DNA from: an uncultured Roseburia sp.
Lineage (GTDB): Bacteria; Bacillota_A; Clostridia; Lachnospirales; Lachnospiraceae
NCBI GenBank assembly: GCA_900557275.1
Contig: USRX01000001.1
Location: forward strand, 124,001-188,000
Reading direction: 5' to 3'
Length of the DNA stretch: 64,000 nt
Both the position numbers and the translations under genes were made by a program. Below, in pieces: positions 1 through 9,764 of the stretch; within the stretch, counting starts at the first letter, position 1; each line of letters begins with the position of its first letter. The notes beneath the pieces were generated by a model that ran no database searches, was not told the origin of the DNA, and was given only the letters and a program-made list of their open reading frames with translations.

Positions 1-1
1 C

Positions 2-646
2 AGGTGTGATTGTGGAAAACTTCATACAGTATCAGCGGGAGATCTGAAAAGCGGCAGGATTAAAAGCTGTGGATGTCAGCAATATCAGCGTAAACATCAG
101 ATTCGTGATATTACAGATCAGAAGTTTGGCAGATTAAAGGCACTGTATCCTCTCGAAAAAAGAGACAGGAAGGGTTCCGTAATCTGGCACTGTCGATGTG
201 ATTGCGGAAATGAAGTGGATATATCAGTAAATTGTCTGGTTCATGGTAATTATAAAAGCTGTGGATGTCTGAAAAAAGAGATACAGGGAAATATACCGGA
301 GCAGCTTCACAAAGTAGACGGTACCTGTCTGGAATGGCTTCGGAACCGCAAGTATCGAAAAGATAACAAGAGTGGTTTCCGTGGTGTATACGAAACTCCA
401 AATCATACTTATAAAGTCAGTATCGGATTTAAAAAGAAACGGTATCATGTGGGCACCTATAAGACTTATGAAGAAGCGGTAAAGCACCGTCTGGAAGCGG
501 AAGAAAAGATACATGAAGGCTTTGTAAAGGCATATTACGAATGGAAAGAAAAATGCGATCAGGATCCGGGATGGGAAAAGACGCATCCGCTGATCTTTGA
601 AGTAGAGAAGAACGGTGGGGAACTGGTGGTTAAAGTTCAGAAATAA
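2..646 (+). CDS. AP2-domain DNA-binding protein, 5' end outside window
   Basis: The reading frame is open from base 2 with no stop, so the gene starts upstream of the window. Two similar cysteine modules are visible, each with a CxCG near its start and an SCGC at its end (about bases 3-92 and 197-283), and look like small zinc-binding modules. After them comes an AP2/ERF-like fold (bases about 365-520) with the hallmarks SGFRGV, a K-rich strand and a GTYKTYEEAV helix. AP2 domains in Firmicutes usually occur in phage proteins or homing-endonuclease-like proteins, alone or next to an HNH nuclease. No HNH motif is seen in the visible part. A hairpin terminator follows directly. The role is probably DNA binding, but the target and any nuclease activity are unknown. 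It has no functional link to leuB downstream and may be a mobile-DNA remnant. Confidence 0.75.
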   Translation, partial: RCDCGKLHTVSAGDLKSGRIKSCGCQQYQRKHQIRDITDQKFGRLKALYPLEKRDRKGSVIWHCRCDCGNEVDISVNCLVHGNYKSCGCLKKEIQGNIPEQLHKVDGTCLEWLRNRKYRKDNKSGFRGVYETPNHTYKVSIGFKKKRYHVGTYKTYEEAVKHRLEAEEKIHEGFVKAYYEWKEKCDQDPGWEKTHPLIFEVEKNGGELVVKVQK

Positions 647-651
647 AAGTG

Positions 652-702
652 AAAGGTTTTTTAGTGTATTCAGAATGTAGAGTGCATTGAAAAACCTTTT
701 TT
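652..702 (+). terminator. Intrinsic terminator after the AP2 gene
   Basis: AAAGGTTTTT (652-661) pairs with AAAAACCTTT (690-699). A run of six T follows. It separates the AP2 gene from the leuB promoter. Confidence 0.7.
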
Positions 703-740
703 GTACATCGCTTCAGGTGTAGTATCCTTGAAAACACTAG

Positions 741-769
741 TTGAAATTCCAAAAGAAATGTACTATCAT
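741..769 (+). promoter_or_regulatory. Sigma-70-type promoter for leuB
   Basis: TTGAAA (741-746), a 17-base spacer and TATCAT (764-769) lie about 40 bases upstream of the leuB start. No T-box, SAM or leucine-leader structure was recognised between the terminator and the start codon. Confidence 0.55.
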
Positions 770-811
770 ATATACATTAAGCTTGAGAAAGCAGTAGGAA
801 GGAAGAAAAAT

Positions 812-1912
812 ATGACATTTCATGTAGGTGTTATTTCCGGTGACGGAATCGGCCCGGAAATCGTAAGAGAAGCCCGCAAAGTATTGGATCGGGTAGGCGA
901 AGTATATGGTCATCAATTTGAATATGACGAGATTTTAATGGGAGGATGTTCCATTGATGCCACCGGTGTTCCGTTGACTGATCATGCCATCGAGCAGGCA
1001 AAAGCTGCAGACGCAGTGCTGATGGGATCAATTGGAGGAAATACATCTACTTCCCCATGGTATAAACTTGCACCGGAATTAAGACCGGAGGCGGGCCTTT
1101 TAAAATTACGTAAATCTTTAAGCCTGTTTGCAAACTTAAGGCCGGCATATTTATATGAAGAACTGAAGGAAGCATGCCCGTTAAGAGATGACATCATCGG
1201 CGATGGCTTTGATATGATGATCATGAGAGAACTGACTGGCGGACTTTACTTCGGCGCAAGAAAGACAGAAGAAGTGGACGGCGTGGTAACTGCTGTTGAT
1301 ACGCTTTCTTATAATGAAAATGAGATCCGCCGGATCGCGATCAAAGGTTTTGATATCGCAATGAAACGCCGGAAAAAAGTGACCAGCGTTGACAAAGCGA
1401 ATGTACTGGATTCTTCCAGACTCTGGAGAAAGATCGTTGAGGAAGTTGCAAAGGATTATCCGGAAGTTACATATGAGCATATGCTTGTAGACAACTGTGC
1501 AATGCAGCTGGTAAAAGATCCGAAACAGTTTGACGTTATCCTGACAGAAAATATGTTTGGCGATATCCTTTCTGATGAAGCAAGTATGGTAACCGGTTCT
1601 ATCGGAATGCTGTCCAGTGCAAGTCTGAATGATACAAAATTCGGCCTGTATGAGCCAAGTGGCGGTTCTGCACCGGATATTGCGGGACAGGGGATTGCAA
1701 ACCCGATCGCAACCATTCTTTCTGCAGCAATGATGCTTCGTTATTCTTTTGATCTGGACAAAGAGGCAGATGCGGTAGAGGCAGCAGTAAAACAGGTATT
1801 AAAAGACGGATACCGCACCATCGATATTATGCCGCAGGAAGCAGAAAAACAGTCTTTTGTAAAACAGGTCGGCACAGTAGAAATGGGCAATCTGATCTGC
1901 GAGAGAATCTAA
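812..1912 (+). CDS. leuB: 3-isopropylmalate dehydrogenase
   Basis: Cytoplasmic NAD-dependent oxidative decarboxylase of leucine biosynthesis, converting 3-isopropylmalate to 2-ketoisocaproate. The product is 366 residues, the usual length. Family marks are the N-terminal GDGIGPEIV, the substrate region RPAYLYEELKE, the metal-site region around NMFGDILSDEA, and GSAPDIAGQGIANP near the adenosine site. The frame is open from 701, but ATG 812 is chosen because AGGAAGGA lies just before it and homology begins there (MTFHVGVISG). ilvD and ilvB follow on the same strand, so this is a branched-chain amino acid cluster. leuA, leuC and leuD are not upstream; the AP2 gene is there instead. Confidence 0.95.
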   Translation: MTFHVGVISGDGIGPEIVREARKVLDRVGEVYGHQFEYDEILMGGCSIDATGVPLTDHAIEQAKAADAVLMGSIGGNTSTSPWYKLAPELRPEAGLLKLRKSLSLFANLRPAYLYEELKEACPLRDDIIGDGFDMMIMRELTGGLYFGARKTEEVDGVVTAVDTLSYNENEIRRIAIKGFDIAMKRRKKVTSVDKANVLDSSRLWRKIVEEVAKDYPEVTYEHMLVDNCAMQLVKDPKQFDVILTENMFGDILSDEASMVTGSIGMLSSASLNDTKFGLYEPSGGSAPDIAGQGIANPIATILSAAMMLRYSFDLDKEADAVEAAVKQVLKDGYRTIDIMPQEAEKQSFVKQVGTVEMGNLICERI

Positions 1913-2099
1913 TCAGAACGGAAACGGTTGTCTGACGGATGTCCGATGGACAGCAGATGGAAAAATCAGAAAAATGGTTCTGATAACAGATTATCTGATA
2001 AAGTGAGAAAAGCGAGGATATAAACGTTCGCTTTCAGATTCCGGCAAACAGTAAATAAGACCGGAATGGATAAATGAAAAGAGAGTAAGGAGAAAGCTT

Positions 2100-3770
2100 A
2101 TGAGAAGTGATAATGTAACAAAAGGGATGCAGCAGGCACCTCACAGATCATTATTCAATGCACTTGGATTTACAAAAGAGGAACTTGAGAGACCGTTAGT
2201 AGGTATCGTAAGCTCACATAATGAGATCGTTCCAGGACATATGAACATCGATAAAATCGTAGAAGCTGTTAAGATCGGTGTTGCTATGGCTGGCGGTACT
2301 CCGGTCGTATTTCCGGCAATCGCTGTATGCGATGGTATCGCAATGGGACATGTTGGAATGAAATATTCTCTGGTAACCAGAGATCTGATCGCAGATTCTA
2401 CAGAGTGTATGGCGCTGGCACATCAGTTTGATGCACTGGTAATGGTTCCGAACTGTGATAAAAACGTACCGGGACTTCTGATGGCAGCAGCAAGACTGAA
2501 TATTCCGACTGTATTTGTCAGCGGTGGTCCGATGCTTGCCGGTCATATCCATGGTAAAAAGAGAAGTCTTTCTTCTATGTTCGAGGCTGTTGGTTCTTAT
2601 GCAGCAGGCACTATGACAGAAGAGGAAGTAACAGAGTACGAGAACAATGTATGCCCGACTTGTGGTTCCTGTTCCGGTATGTATACTGCAAACTCCATGA
2701 ACTGTCTGACAGAGGCAATCGGTATGGGACTTCAGGGAAATGGTACGATCCCAGCAGTATATTCTCAGAGAATCCAGCTTGCAAAACATGCAGGTATGAA
2801 AGTTATGGAACTTCTTGAGAAAAACATCCGCCCGAGAGATATCATGAACGAGAAAGCATTTATGAATGCTCTGACCATCGATATGGCACTCGGATGTTCT
2901 ACAAACTCTATGCTTCATCTTCCGGCTATCGCACATGAGGCAGGTGTTGAGATCAACCTTGATATTGCAAACGAACTTAGTGCAAAGACGCCAAACCTTT
3001 GTCACCTTGCACCAGCAGGTCCGACTTACATGGAAGACCTGAACGAAGCAGGCGGTGTATATGCAGTTATGAACGAGCTGGATAAAAAAGGACTTCTTTA
3101 CACAGATATCATTACTGCAACAGGCAAGACCGTTGCTGAGAATATCAAAGGATGTGTTAATAAAAATCCGGAAGTTATTCGCCCGATTGACAATCCATAC
3201 AGCCAGACTGGTGGTATTGCAGTACTGAAAGGAAACCTTGCTCCGGATTCCGCAGTTGTAAAACGTTCTGCAGTTGTACCTGAAATGATGGTTCATGAAG
3301 GACCGGCTCGTGTATTTGATTGCGAGGAAGATGCAATTGCAGCAATCAAAGGCGGCAAGATTGTAGAAGGAGATGTTGTTGTTATCCGTTATGAAGGTCC
3401 GAAAGGCGGTCCGGGTATGAGAGAGATGCTGAACCCGACATCTGCTATTGCAGGTATGGGACTTGGATCTTCTGTAGCATTGATCACAGACGGACGTTTC
3501 TCCGGCGCATCCCGCGGCGCTTCCATTGGACATGTATCTCCGGAAGCAGCAGTAGGCGGACCGATCGCACTGGTAGAAGAAGGCGATATCATCAAAATCA
3601 ATATTCCGGAGAATACTCTCCAGATGGATGTTCCTGATGAAGTTCTGGCTGAGAGAAGAGCAAAATGGGAGCCGAGAGAGCCAAAGATTACAACGGGTTA
3701 TCTGGCACGTTATGCCTCTCTCGTTACTTCAGGAAATACAGGCGCAATTCTTCGTACACCTGAGAAATAA
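2100..3770 (+). CDS. ilvD: Dihydroxy-acid dehydratase
   Basis: Iron-sulfur dehydratase of valine, isoleucine and leucine synthesis, converting 2,3-dihydroxy-3-methylbutanoate or -pentanoate to the 2-keto acid. It is 556 residues, standard for IlvD/Edd. The cluster cysteines lie in CDKNVPG and CPTCGSCSG, and the C-terminal [20 protein letters not shown] motif is intact. AAGGAG precedes ATG 2100 at good spacing. It sits 187 bases after leuB and 54 bases before ilvB, so co-transcription is likely. A 439-residue open frame on the opposite strand across this gene is a shadow. Confidence 0.97.
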   Translation: MRSDNVTKGMQQAPHRSLFNALGFTKEELERPLVGIVSSHNEIVPGHMNIDKIVEAVKIGVAMAGGTPVVFPAIAVCDGIAMGHVGMKYSLVTRDLIADSTECMALAHQFDALVMVPNCDKNVPGLLMAAARLNIPTVFVSGGPMLAGHIHGKKRSLSSMFEAVGSYAAGTMTEEEVTEYENNVCPTCGSCSGMYTANSMNCLTEAIGMGLQGNGTIPAVYSQRIQLAKHAGMKVMELLEKNIRPRDIMNEKAFMNALTIDMALGCSTNSMLHLPAIAHEAGVEINLDIANELSAKTPNLCHLAPAGPTYMEDLNEAGGVYAVMNELDKKGLLYTDIITATGKTVAENIKGCVNKNPEVIRPIDNPYSQTGGIAVLKGNLAPDSAVVKRSAVVPEMMVHEGPARVFDCEEDAIAAIKGGKIVEGDVVVIRYEGPKGGPGMREMLNPTSAIAGMGLGSSVALITDGRFSGASRGASIGHVSPEAAVGGPIALVEEGDIIKINIPENTLQMDVPDEVLAERRAKWEPREPKITTGYLARYASLVTSGNTGAILRTPEK

Positions 3771-3824
3771 AGCCTGTATCAGACAGACGAAAAGTATTAA
3801 CAATAGAAAGCAGGGATTGGCACA

Positions 3825-5498
3825 ATGCAGCTGACAGGTGCACAGATTATTATAAAATGTTTGAAGGAACAGGGCGTGGATACCATTTTTGGTTATCCGG
3901 GCGGCGCAATCCTGAACCTGTACGATGAATTGTATAAGCACAGTGACGAGATCCGTCACGTGCTTACATCCCATGAACAGGGAGCTGCGCATGCAGCAGA
4001 CGGGTATGCACGCGCAACGGGAAAAGTAGGCGTATGTATTGCCACCAGCGGACCGGGTGCTACGAATCTGGTAACCGGTATCGCAACGGCATATATGGAT
4101 TCTGTTCCAGTTGTAGCGATTACCTGTAATGTAGGATTACCATTACTGGGAAAAGACAGTTTTCAGGAAATTGATATCACAGGGATCACAACTCCGATCA
4201 CAAAACATAACTTTATCGTAAAAGATATCAATGACCTTGCAAAAGTAATCCGAAGAGCTTTCCGGATCGCAAAGACCGGAAGACCGGGACCGGTACTGGT
4301 AGATGTTCCGAAAGATGTAACAGCAGCTCTTACAGAATACATTTATGAAGAACAGGAAACACCGGTAAGATCTATAGATAAAATCACGGAGGCTGATCTG
4401 GATGAGGCAGTCAGACTGATCAACGAATCTGAGAAACCATATATTTTTGTGGGCGGTGGAGCTGTTATTTCCAATGCGGAAGAGGCACTGGATGAATTTG
4501 TATCCAAAGTACAGGCTCCGGTTACCGATTCTCTGATGGGAAAAGGAGCATACGATGGAAGAAAGCCGCTATATACAGGTATGCTTGGCATGCACGGCAC
4601 AAAGGCATCCAATTATGGCGTCAGTGAATGTGATCTTTTGATCGCCATCGGCGTGCGTTTCAGTGACCGTGTTACCGGAAATGCAAAGAAATTTGCAGAT
4701 AATGCAAAGATTCTGCAGATTGATATCGATCCGGCAGAGATTAATAAAAATATTCAGACAGATGCCAGCCTGATCGGCGATGTGAGAGAAGTGTTGAGAC
4801 TTCTGAACAGTCGTCTGAAACAGCAGAATCATGATGCCTGGATCGAGAAGATCATGGATTATAAGAAAACATATCCGATGCGTTTCCCGGCAGAAGGATT
4901 AAGCGGTCCTTATCTGGTAGATGCCATTTATAAAAAAACAAACGGCGAAGCAATCATCGTAACGGAGGTTGGTCAGCATCAGATGTGGGCTGCCCAGTTC
5001 TATAAATATGCAAAACCGAGAACATTCCTTACATCTGGAGGACTTGGTACGATGGGATACGGACTGGGCGCTGCTATTGGTGCACAGATCGGCAGACCGG
5101 ATCGACAGGTCATCAACATTGCCGGAGACGGATGTTTCCGTATGAATATGAACGAGATTGCTACTGCGGTAAGAGAAAAATTACCGCTGATCGAGGTTGT
5201 GGTAAACAACCATGTACTTGGTATGGTACGTCAGTGGCAGGATCTGTTCTATGAAAAACGTTTTTCACATACAGTATTAAATGACAGTGTGGATTTTGTT
5301 AAACTTGCGGAGGCAATGGGAGCGACGGGAATCCGTGTGACTACCCGGGAAGAATTTGAAGCAGCTTTAGAGAAAGCGCTTGCAATGAGGACGCCTGTAT
5401 TACTTGACTGTATCATTAACTGCGACGATAAAGTATGGCCTATGGTTGCACCGGGAGCAGCGATCAGTGAAGTGTTTGACGAGCAGGATATTATATAG
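3825..5498 (+). CDS. ilvB: Acetolactate synthase, large subunit
   Basis: Thiamine diphosphate enzyme that condenses pyruvate with pyruvate or 2-ketobutyrate, the first common step to the branched-chain amino acids. The 557 residues show the three-domain ThDP layout: an N-terminal FGYPGGAILNLYDEL region with the catalytic glutamate in SHEQGAAHAADGYAR, a central FAD-binding domain, and the C-terminal ThDP motif that begins GDGCFRMN and ends in VVNN. No small regulatory subunit gene (ilvN) follows; serC comes next after 222 bases. An anabolic role fits the leuB-ilvD context better than a fermentative acetolactate synthase. Confidence 0.93.
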   Translation: MQLTGAQIIIKCLKEQGVDTIFGYPGGAILNLYDELYKHSDEIRHVLTSHEQGAAHAADGYARATGKVGVCIATSGPGATNLVTGIATAYMDSVPVVAITCNVGLPLLGKDSFQEIDITGITTPITKHNFIVKDINDLAKVIRRAFRIAKTGRPGPVLVDVPKDVTAALTEYIYEEQETPVRSIDKITEADLDEAVRLINESEKPYIFVGGGAVISNAEEALDEFVSKVQAPVTDSLMGKGAYDGRKPLYTGMLGMHGTKASNYGVSECDLLIAIGVRFSDRVTGNAKKFADNAKILQIDIDPAEINKNIQTDASLIGDVREVLRLLNSRLKQQNHDAWIEKIMDYKKTYPMRFPAEGLSGPYLVDAIYKKTNGEAIIVTEVGQHQMWAAQFYKYAKPRTFLTSGGLGTMGYGLGAAIGAQIGRPDRQVINIAGDGCFRMNMNEIATAVREKLPLIEVVVNNHVLGMVRQWQDLFYEKRFSHTVLNDSVDFVKLAEAMGATGIRVTTREEFEAALEKALAMRTPVLLDCIINCDDKVWPMVAPGAAISEVFDEQDII

Positions 5499-5621
5499 GT
5501 TCTTTGCCGCTTCAGGCATATGAAAAATATGTTTCTGAAGCGTATTGGTCATACATGCACAGTAATGGCTGATCAGATATATCATATGATATGAGATATT
5601 GATCTCATAAAGAGGTAATTG

Positions 5622-5651
5622 CCATATATATTATTGAGAGAATATATATGG
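5622..5651. repeat. AT-rich inverted repeat upstream of serC
   Basis: CCATATATATT (5622-5632) and AATATATATGG (5641-5651) form a perfect 11-base inverted repeat with an 8-base loop, about 70 bases before serC. With no T-run after it, it looks more like an operator or mRNA hairpin than a terminator. A weaker hairpin (CTTCAG...CTGAAG) lies just after ilvB. Confidence 0.5.
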
Positions 5652-5720
5652 ATGATACAAATGTTCTGAATGATTGATCAGAACAGATAAAAAGCTTATT
5701 TTAGTTGGGAGGATAAAAAA

Positions 5721-6803
5721 ATGAGCAGAGTTTATAATTTTTCAGCAGGACCGGCTGTATTACCGGAAGAAGTGCTTAAAGAAGCGCAGGAAGAGATGAT
5801 GGATTACCGCGGATGCGGTATGTCCGTTATGGAAATGAGTCATCGTTCTGCAATGTTCCAGAAGATTATTGATGAGGCAGAAGCAGATTTGAGAGATCTG
5901 ATGGGAATTCCGGACAATTACAAAGTTCTTTTTATGCAGGGCGGAGCAGCATTACAGTTTTCTGCAATCCCGATGAACCTGATGAAAAATGGCGTAGCTG
6001 ATTACATCGTTACCGGTCAGTGGGCTAAGAAAGCTTATGTAGAAGCGCAGAAATACGGAAAGGTAAATAAGATTGCATCTTCTGAGGATGAGACTTACAC
6101 TTATATACCGGATTGTTCTGATCTTCCAATTTCTGAAGATGCGGACTATGTATATATCTGCATGAACAATACAATTTACGGAACGGTATATCATGAACTT
6201 CCGAATACAAAAGGAAAAGATTTGGTTGCAGATATTTCATCCTGCTTCTTATCAGAGCCGCTGGATGTAAGTAAATTTGCACTGTTAATGGGTGGTGTAC
6301 AGAAGAATGTAGGACCAGCAGGCGTTCAGATCGTTATTATCCGTGAGGATCTGCTTCGTGAGGATCTTCCGACATATGTTCCAACGATGCTGCAGTACAA
6401 AGTGCAGGCAGACAACGGTTCTATGTACAACACACCGCCTTGCTATGGCATTTATATTTGCGGAAAAGTATTCAAATGGATCAAATCCCTTGGTGGCCTT
6501 GAGGCAATGAAGAAACGCAACGAGGAGAAAGCAGCAATCCTGTATGATTTCCTTGACAGCAGCAAAATGTTTAAAGGAACAGTAAGAAAAGAAGATCGTT
6601 CTCTGATGAATGTTCCTTTTGTGACAGGAGATAAAGAGCTGGATGCAAAATTCGTAGCTGAAGCAAAAGCAAACGGACTTGAGAATCTGAAAGGACACAG
6701 AACAGTTGGAGGAATGAGAGCTTCCATCTACAATGCTATGCCAAAAGAGGGCGTTATCAAACTGGTTGAGTTCATGAAGAAATTCGAGCAGGAGAATGCA
6801 TAA
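5721..6803 (+). CDS. serC: Phosphoserine aminotransferase
   Basis: PLP-dependent aminotransferase converting 3-phosphohydroxypyruvate and glutamate to phosphoserine. The 360 residues match the SerC family: N-terminal YNFSAGPAVLPEEVL, the glycine-rich MQGGAALQFSAIP region, and the PLP lysine in GGVQKNVGPAG. The start is preceded by GGGAGG. serA follows 136 bases later, so two of the three steps of serine synthesis are together. No recognisable serB phosphatase is present; a DUF1015 gene follows instead. Confidence 0.96.
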   Translation: MSRVYNFSAGPAVLPEEVLKEAQEEMMDYRGCGMSVMEMSHRSAMFQKIIDEAEADLRDLMGIPDNYKVLFMQGGAALQFSAIPMNLMKNGVADYIVTGQWAKKAYVEAQKYGKVNKIASSEDETYTYIPDCSDLPISEDADYVYICMNNTIYGTVYHELPNTKGKDLVADISSCFLSEPLDVSKFALLMGGVQKNVGPAGVQIVIIREDLLREDLPTYVPTMLQYKVQADNGSMYNTPPCYGIYICGKVFKWIKSLGGLEAMKKRNEEKAAILYDFLDSSKMFKGTVRKEDRSLMNVPFVTGDKELDAKFVAEAKANGLENLKGHRTVGGMRASIYNAMPKEGVIKLVEFMKKFEQENA

Positions 6804-6939
6804 AATATTATTGAAAAATTGTAAAAGAGCAGTTGTTTAAAAAGGAACAACAAAAATGGAGAATCGGATATTTTAAGAAAACTATGGTTCATCAGAATTA
6901 TATCTGATTCTCCGTATGAGTGAGAAAAGAGGTAAAAAA

Positions 6940-8103
6940 ATGGTTCAGTACAGTTGTTTAAATCCAATCGCTGCATGCGGTTTGGATCTGTTTACAGATG
7001 AGTATAAAAAAGTTGATGATATGGCAGATGCACAGGCAGTGCTGGTAAGAAGTGCCGCCATGCATGATCTGGAGCTTCCGGATGGTCTGGAGGTAATCGC
7101 CCGTGCAGGAGCAGGCGTGAATAATATCCCGTTGGATAAATGTGCTGATAAAGGTATCGTTGTATTCAATACACCGGGTGCAAATGCAAATGGTGTAAAA
7201 GAGCTTGTACTTGCAGGACTGCTTCTGGCATCCAGAGATGTGATCGGCGGTATTGATTGGGTAAAGGAAAATGCTGCCGATGAAAATATCGGAAAAGCTG
7301 CAGAAAAAGCGAAAAAAGCATTTGCCGGTAATGAGATCATGGGTAAAAAACTGGGTGTTATCGGACTTGGAGCTATCGGTGTAAAGGTAGCAAATGCAGC
7401 ATGCGCACTTGGTATGGAAGTATATGGCTATGATCCATATCTGTCTGTAAACGCAGCATGGAATGTAGACAAAGCGGTAAAACATGTGATCGCAGTAGAA
7501 GATATCTACAGAGAATGTGATTACATTACCATTCATGTTCCGCTTATGGATGCAACAAGAGGCATGGTAAGCAAAGATGCCATTGCTATGATGAAAGATG
7601 GCGTCGTATTTCTGAACTTCTCCAGAGATACTCTGGTAGATGAGGATGCGATGGTAGAGGCACTGGCAGAAGGAAAAGTAAAACATTATGTTGTTGATTT
7701 CCCAAGCCCGAAGACAGCAGGAAAGAAAGGCTGTATCGTAATCCCGCATCTTGGCGCATCTACAGAGGAATCTGAAGACAACTGTGCAATAATGGCGGTT
7801 AAAGAGATTAAAGATTATATTGAGAACGGTAACATTACACATTCTGTAAATTATCCGGATTGTAATATGGGTGTATGCACTTCTGCTGCTCGTATTGCTA
7901 TCCTCCACAAAAATGTTAAGAATATGATTTCACGTCTGACAGCGATTGTTGGCGATGCCGGACTGAACATCTCTGACATGACGAATAAGAGCCGTGGAGA
8001 GTATGCATACTCTCTGTTTGATCTGGATTCAGCAGTAACAGATGATGTCGTAAAAGCACTGAATGCTGTTGATGATGTGTTAAGAGTAAGAGTGATCAAA
8101 TAA
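6940..8103 (+). CDS. serA: D-3-phosphoglycerate dehydrogenase
   Basis: NAD-dependent first step of serine synthesis. The product is 387 residues: a substrate domain, the Rossmann motif GVIGLGAIGVKVANAA, and a C-terminal ACT-type domain (LTAIVGDAGLNISDM onward) that could bind serine for feedback control. The frame is open from 6916, but ATG 6940 has AAAGAGG just before it and starts at the conserved MVQYS region. It is shorter than the roughly 530-residue SerA class with an extra intervening domain. It forms a serC-serA-DUF1015 cluster. Confidence 0.95.
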   Translation: MVQYSCLNPIAACGLDLFTDEYKKVDDMADAQAVLVRSAAMHDLELPDGLEVIARAGAGVNNIPLDKCADKGIVVFNTPGANANGVKELVLAGLLLASRDVIGGIDWVKENAADENIGKAAEKAKKAFAGNEIMGKKLGVIGLGAIGVKVANAACALGMEVYGYDPYLSVNAAWNVDKAVKHVIAVEDIYRECDYITIHVPLMDATRGMVSKDAIAMMKDGVVFLNFSRDTLVDEDAMVEALAEGKVKHYVVDFPSPKTAGKKGCIVIPHLGASTEESEDNCAIMAVKEIKDYIENGNITHSVNYPDCNMGVCTSAARIAILHKNVKNMISRLTAIVGDAGLNISDMTNKSRGEYAYSLFDLDSAVTDDVVKALNAVDDVLRVRVIK

Positions 8104-8122
8104 TCAGATAAACTAAGAGAAG

Positions 8123-8230
8123 GCTGTTGCGGAAAGCCGGAGGTACAGATGGAGTTCATGATCTGGTCTGGATAGACCGGAGGATAAACACTCCGCTCTG
8201 CATGCCTTGGCTTTTCACAGCAGTTTTTTC
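8123..8230 (+). terminator. Long imperfect hairpin with T-tract after serA
   Basis: An outer stem pairs GCTGT + GGAAAGCC (8123-8138) with GGCTTTTC + ACAGC (8209-8221), followed by AGTTTTTT. Inside it GGTACAGA/TCTGCATGCC, GGAG/CTCC and GGTCT-GGAT-AGACC can pair as well, so almost 100 bases fold into one rod. It acts at least as a terminator. The length and layered pairing are unusual for a plain terminator. Confidence 0.6.
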
Positions 8231-8371
8231 TTTTGGTGTAAACAGAAGGAAGCTTTCGGATAGAAATATCTGATAAATAAAAGTTTTTACAAAAAGAAAC
8301 TTTAGTTGACAGGATACAGGTTTTTCATATAAATTGTTTTATATAAAATTAAAAATACTAGGAGAAGAAAA

Positions 8372-9607
8372 ATGGCAGTAATCAGACCTTTTGCAGGGAT
8401 CCGTCCCTGCCAGGAAAAAGCTGCAAAGATTGCAGCACTTCCATATGATGTATATAACAGAGAAGAAGCAAAGGCAGAAGTTGTGAAAGAGCCGGAATCT
8501 TTTTTAAAGATTGACCGTGCTGAGACACAGTTTCCGGATAATGTAGATACTTATGCGCCGGAAGTGTATCAGAAAGCCCATGATACATTGTGGGAAATGG
8601 TTCAGAACGGGGATTTTGTCAGAGAAGAAAAACCATGCTACTACATTTATGAGCTGACCATGGACGGAAGAACTCAGACAGGTATCGTTGCCTGCGCATC
8701 CATTGACGATTACCAGAACGGTGTGATCAAAAAACATGAAAATACAAGAGCCGAAAAGGAACAGGACCGTATCCGTCATGTGGATACCTGCAATGCACAG
8801 ACAGGACCGATTTTCCTTGCATACCGTGCAGACCAGATCATTAATCAGGTGGTTGCAACTGTAAAAAAAGAGGCACCGGTATACAGCTTTACCGCTCCGG
8901 ATGGTATCCGTCATCAGGTGTGGATCATTGCAGAGGATGCCCAGATCGAGACTATCCAAAATGCATTTGCATCCATCAGAAATATCTACATTGCAGACGG
9001 ACATCACAGAGCCGCTTCTGCAGTAAAAGTAGGATTAAAGAGACGAAAAGAACATCCGGATTATGATGGAGCCGAAGAGTTTAACTATTTCTTGTCCGTT
9101 TTGTTCCCTGATGAAGAGCTGATGATTCTGGATTATAACCGTGTCGTTAAAGATCTGAACGGAATGTCTGTGGCAGAATTTTTACATAAAGTTGAAAAAA
9201 TCTTTCAGGTAACACTTGTGTCAGAGACTGACCGTAAGCCGGCAGAAGCAGGAACTTTTACTATGTATCTGGATGAAAAATGGTACCTGTGCAAAATTCC
9301 GGAAAATAAGATTCCTTCAGATCCGGTGGAAAGCCTTGATGTATCGCTGTTGCAGGAACTGTTGCTGACACCGGTACTTGGCATCGGCGATCCAAAGACG
9401 GATCCAAGAATTGATTTCGTCGGAGGCATCCGCGGACTTTCCGAACTGGAGAGACGCTGTCATACAGATGCAAAAGTGGCATTTGCCATGTATCCGACAT
9501 CGATTGCACAGCTGTTTGCAGTTGCAGATGCAGGACTTCTGATGCCGCCGAAATCTACCTGGTTTGAGCCGAAGCTGCGCAGTGGTCTGTTTATCCATGA
9601 GATATAG
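8372..9607 (+). CDS. DUF1015 family protein, possible serine-metabolism enzyme
   Basis: 411 residues, full length for the DUF1015 family, which begins FAGIRPCQEKAAKIAALPYDVYNREEA as here. Its signature ADGHHRAASAVK resembles the nucleotide-handling GHHR/GERR motif of ParB/Srx-like proteins, a fold that includes the ADP-dependent serine kinase SerK; this similarity is by eye. Placement directly after serC and serA argues for work on serine or phosphoserine, and no serB is present here. I infer a phosphoserine-related role but cannot assign a reaction. A GGAGAAG ribosome site precedes ATG 8372. A strong hairpin lies between serA and this gene, so it may have its own promoter. Confidence 0.85.
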   Translation: MAVIRPFAGIRPCQEKAAKIAALPYDVYNREEAKAEVVKEPESFLKIDRAETQFPDNVDTYAPEVYQKAHDTLWEMVQNGDFVREEKPCYYIYELTMDGRTQTGIVACASIDDYQNGVIKKHENTRAEKEQDRIRHVDTCNAQTGPIFLAYRADQIINQVVATVKKEAPVYSFTAPDGIRHQVWIIAEDAQIETIQNAFASIRNIYIADGHHRAASAVKVGLKRRKEHPDYDGAEEFNYFLSVLFPDEELMILDYNRVVKDLNGMSVAEFLHKVEKIFQVTLVSETDRKPAEAGTFTMYLDEKWYLCKIPENKIPSDPVESLDVSLLQELLLTPVLGIGDPKTDPRIDFVGGIRGLSELERRCHTDAKVAFAMYPTSIAQLFAVADAGLLMPPKSTWFEPKLRSGLFIHEI

Positions 9608-9764
9608 GCAGATGATTTTATAACTTTCTTCTGACAGAGTTTTTATCGGTTACAGGAACAATGAAAAGATTTTTGTGAACAATAAAACAGCAGGACATAG
9701 AACTCATTAAAACGTCTGATATTTCCTGCTCTGTCAATAAGAAAAAGCAGAACGGAGCATAACA

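Noticed and set aside
2214..3533. 439-residue minus-strand open frame across ilvD
   Set aside because: It lies fully inside a well-supported ilvD gene, has a Cys/His/Ser-rich shadow composition, and has no ribosome site or family features.
6958..7908. 316-residue minus-strand open frame across serA
   Set aside because: Shadow of serA; composition rich in Ile, Phe, Tyr and Cys, with no recognisable domain.
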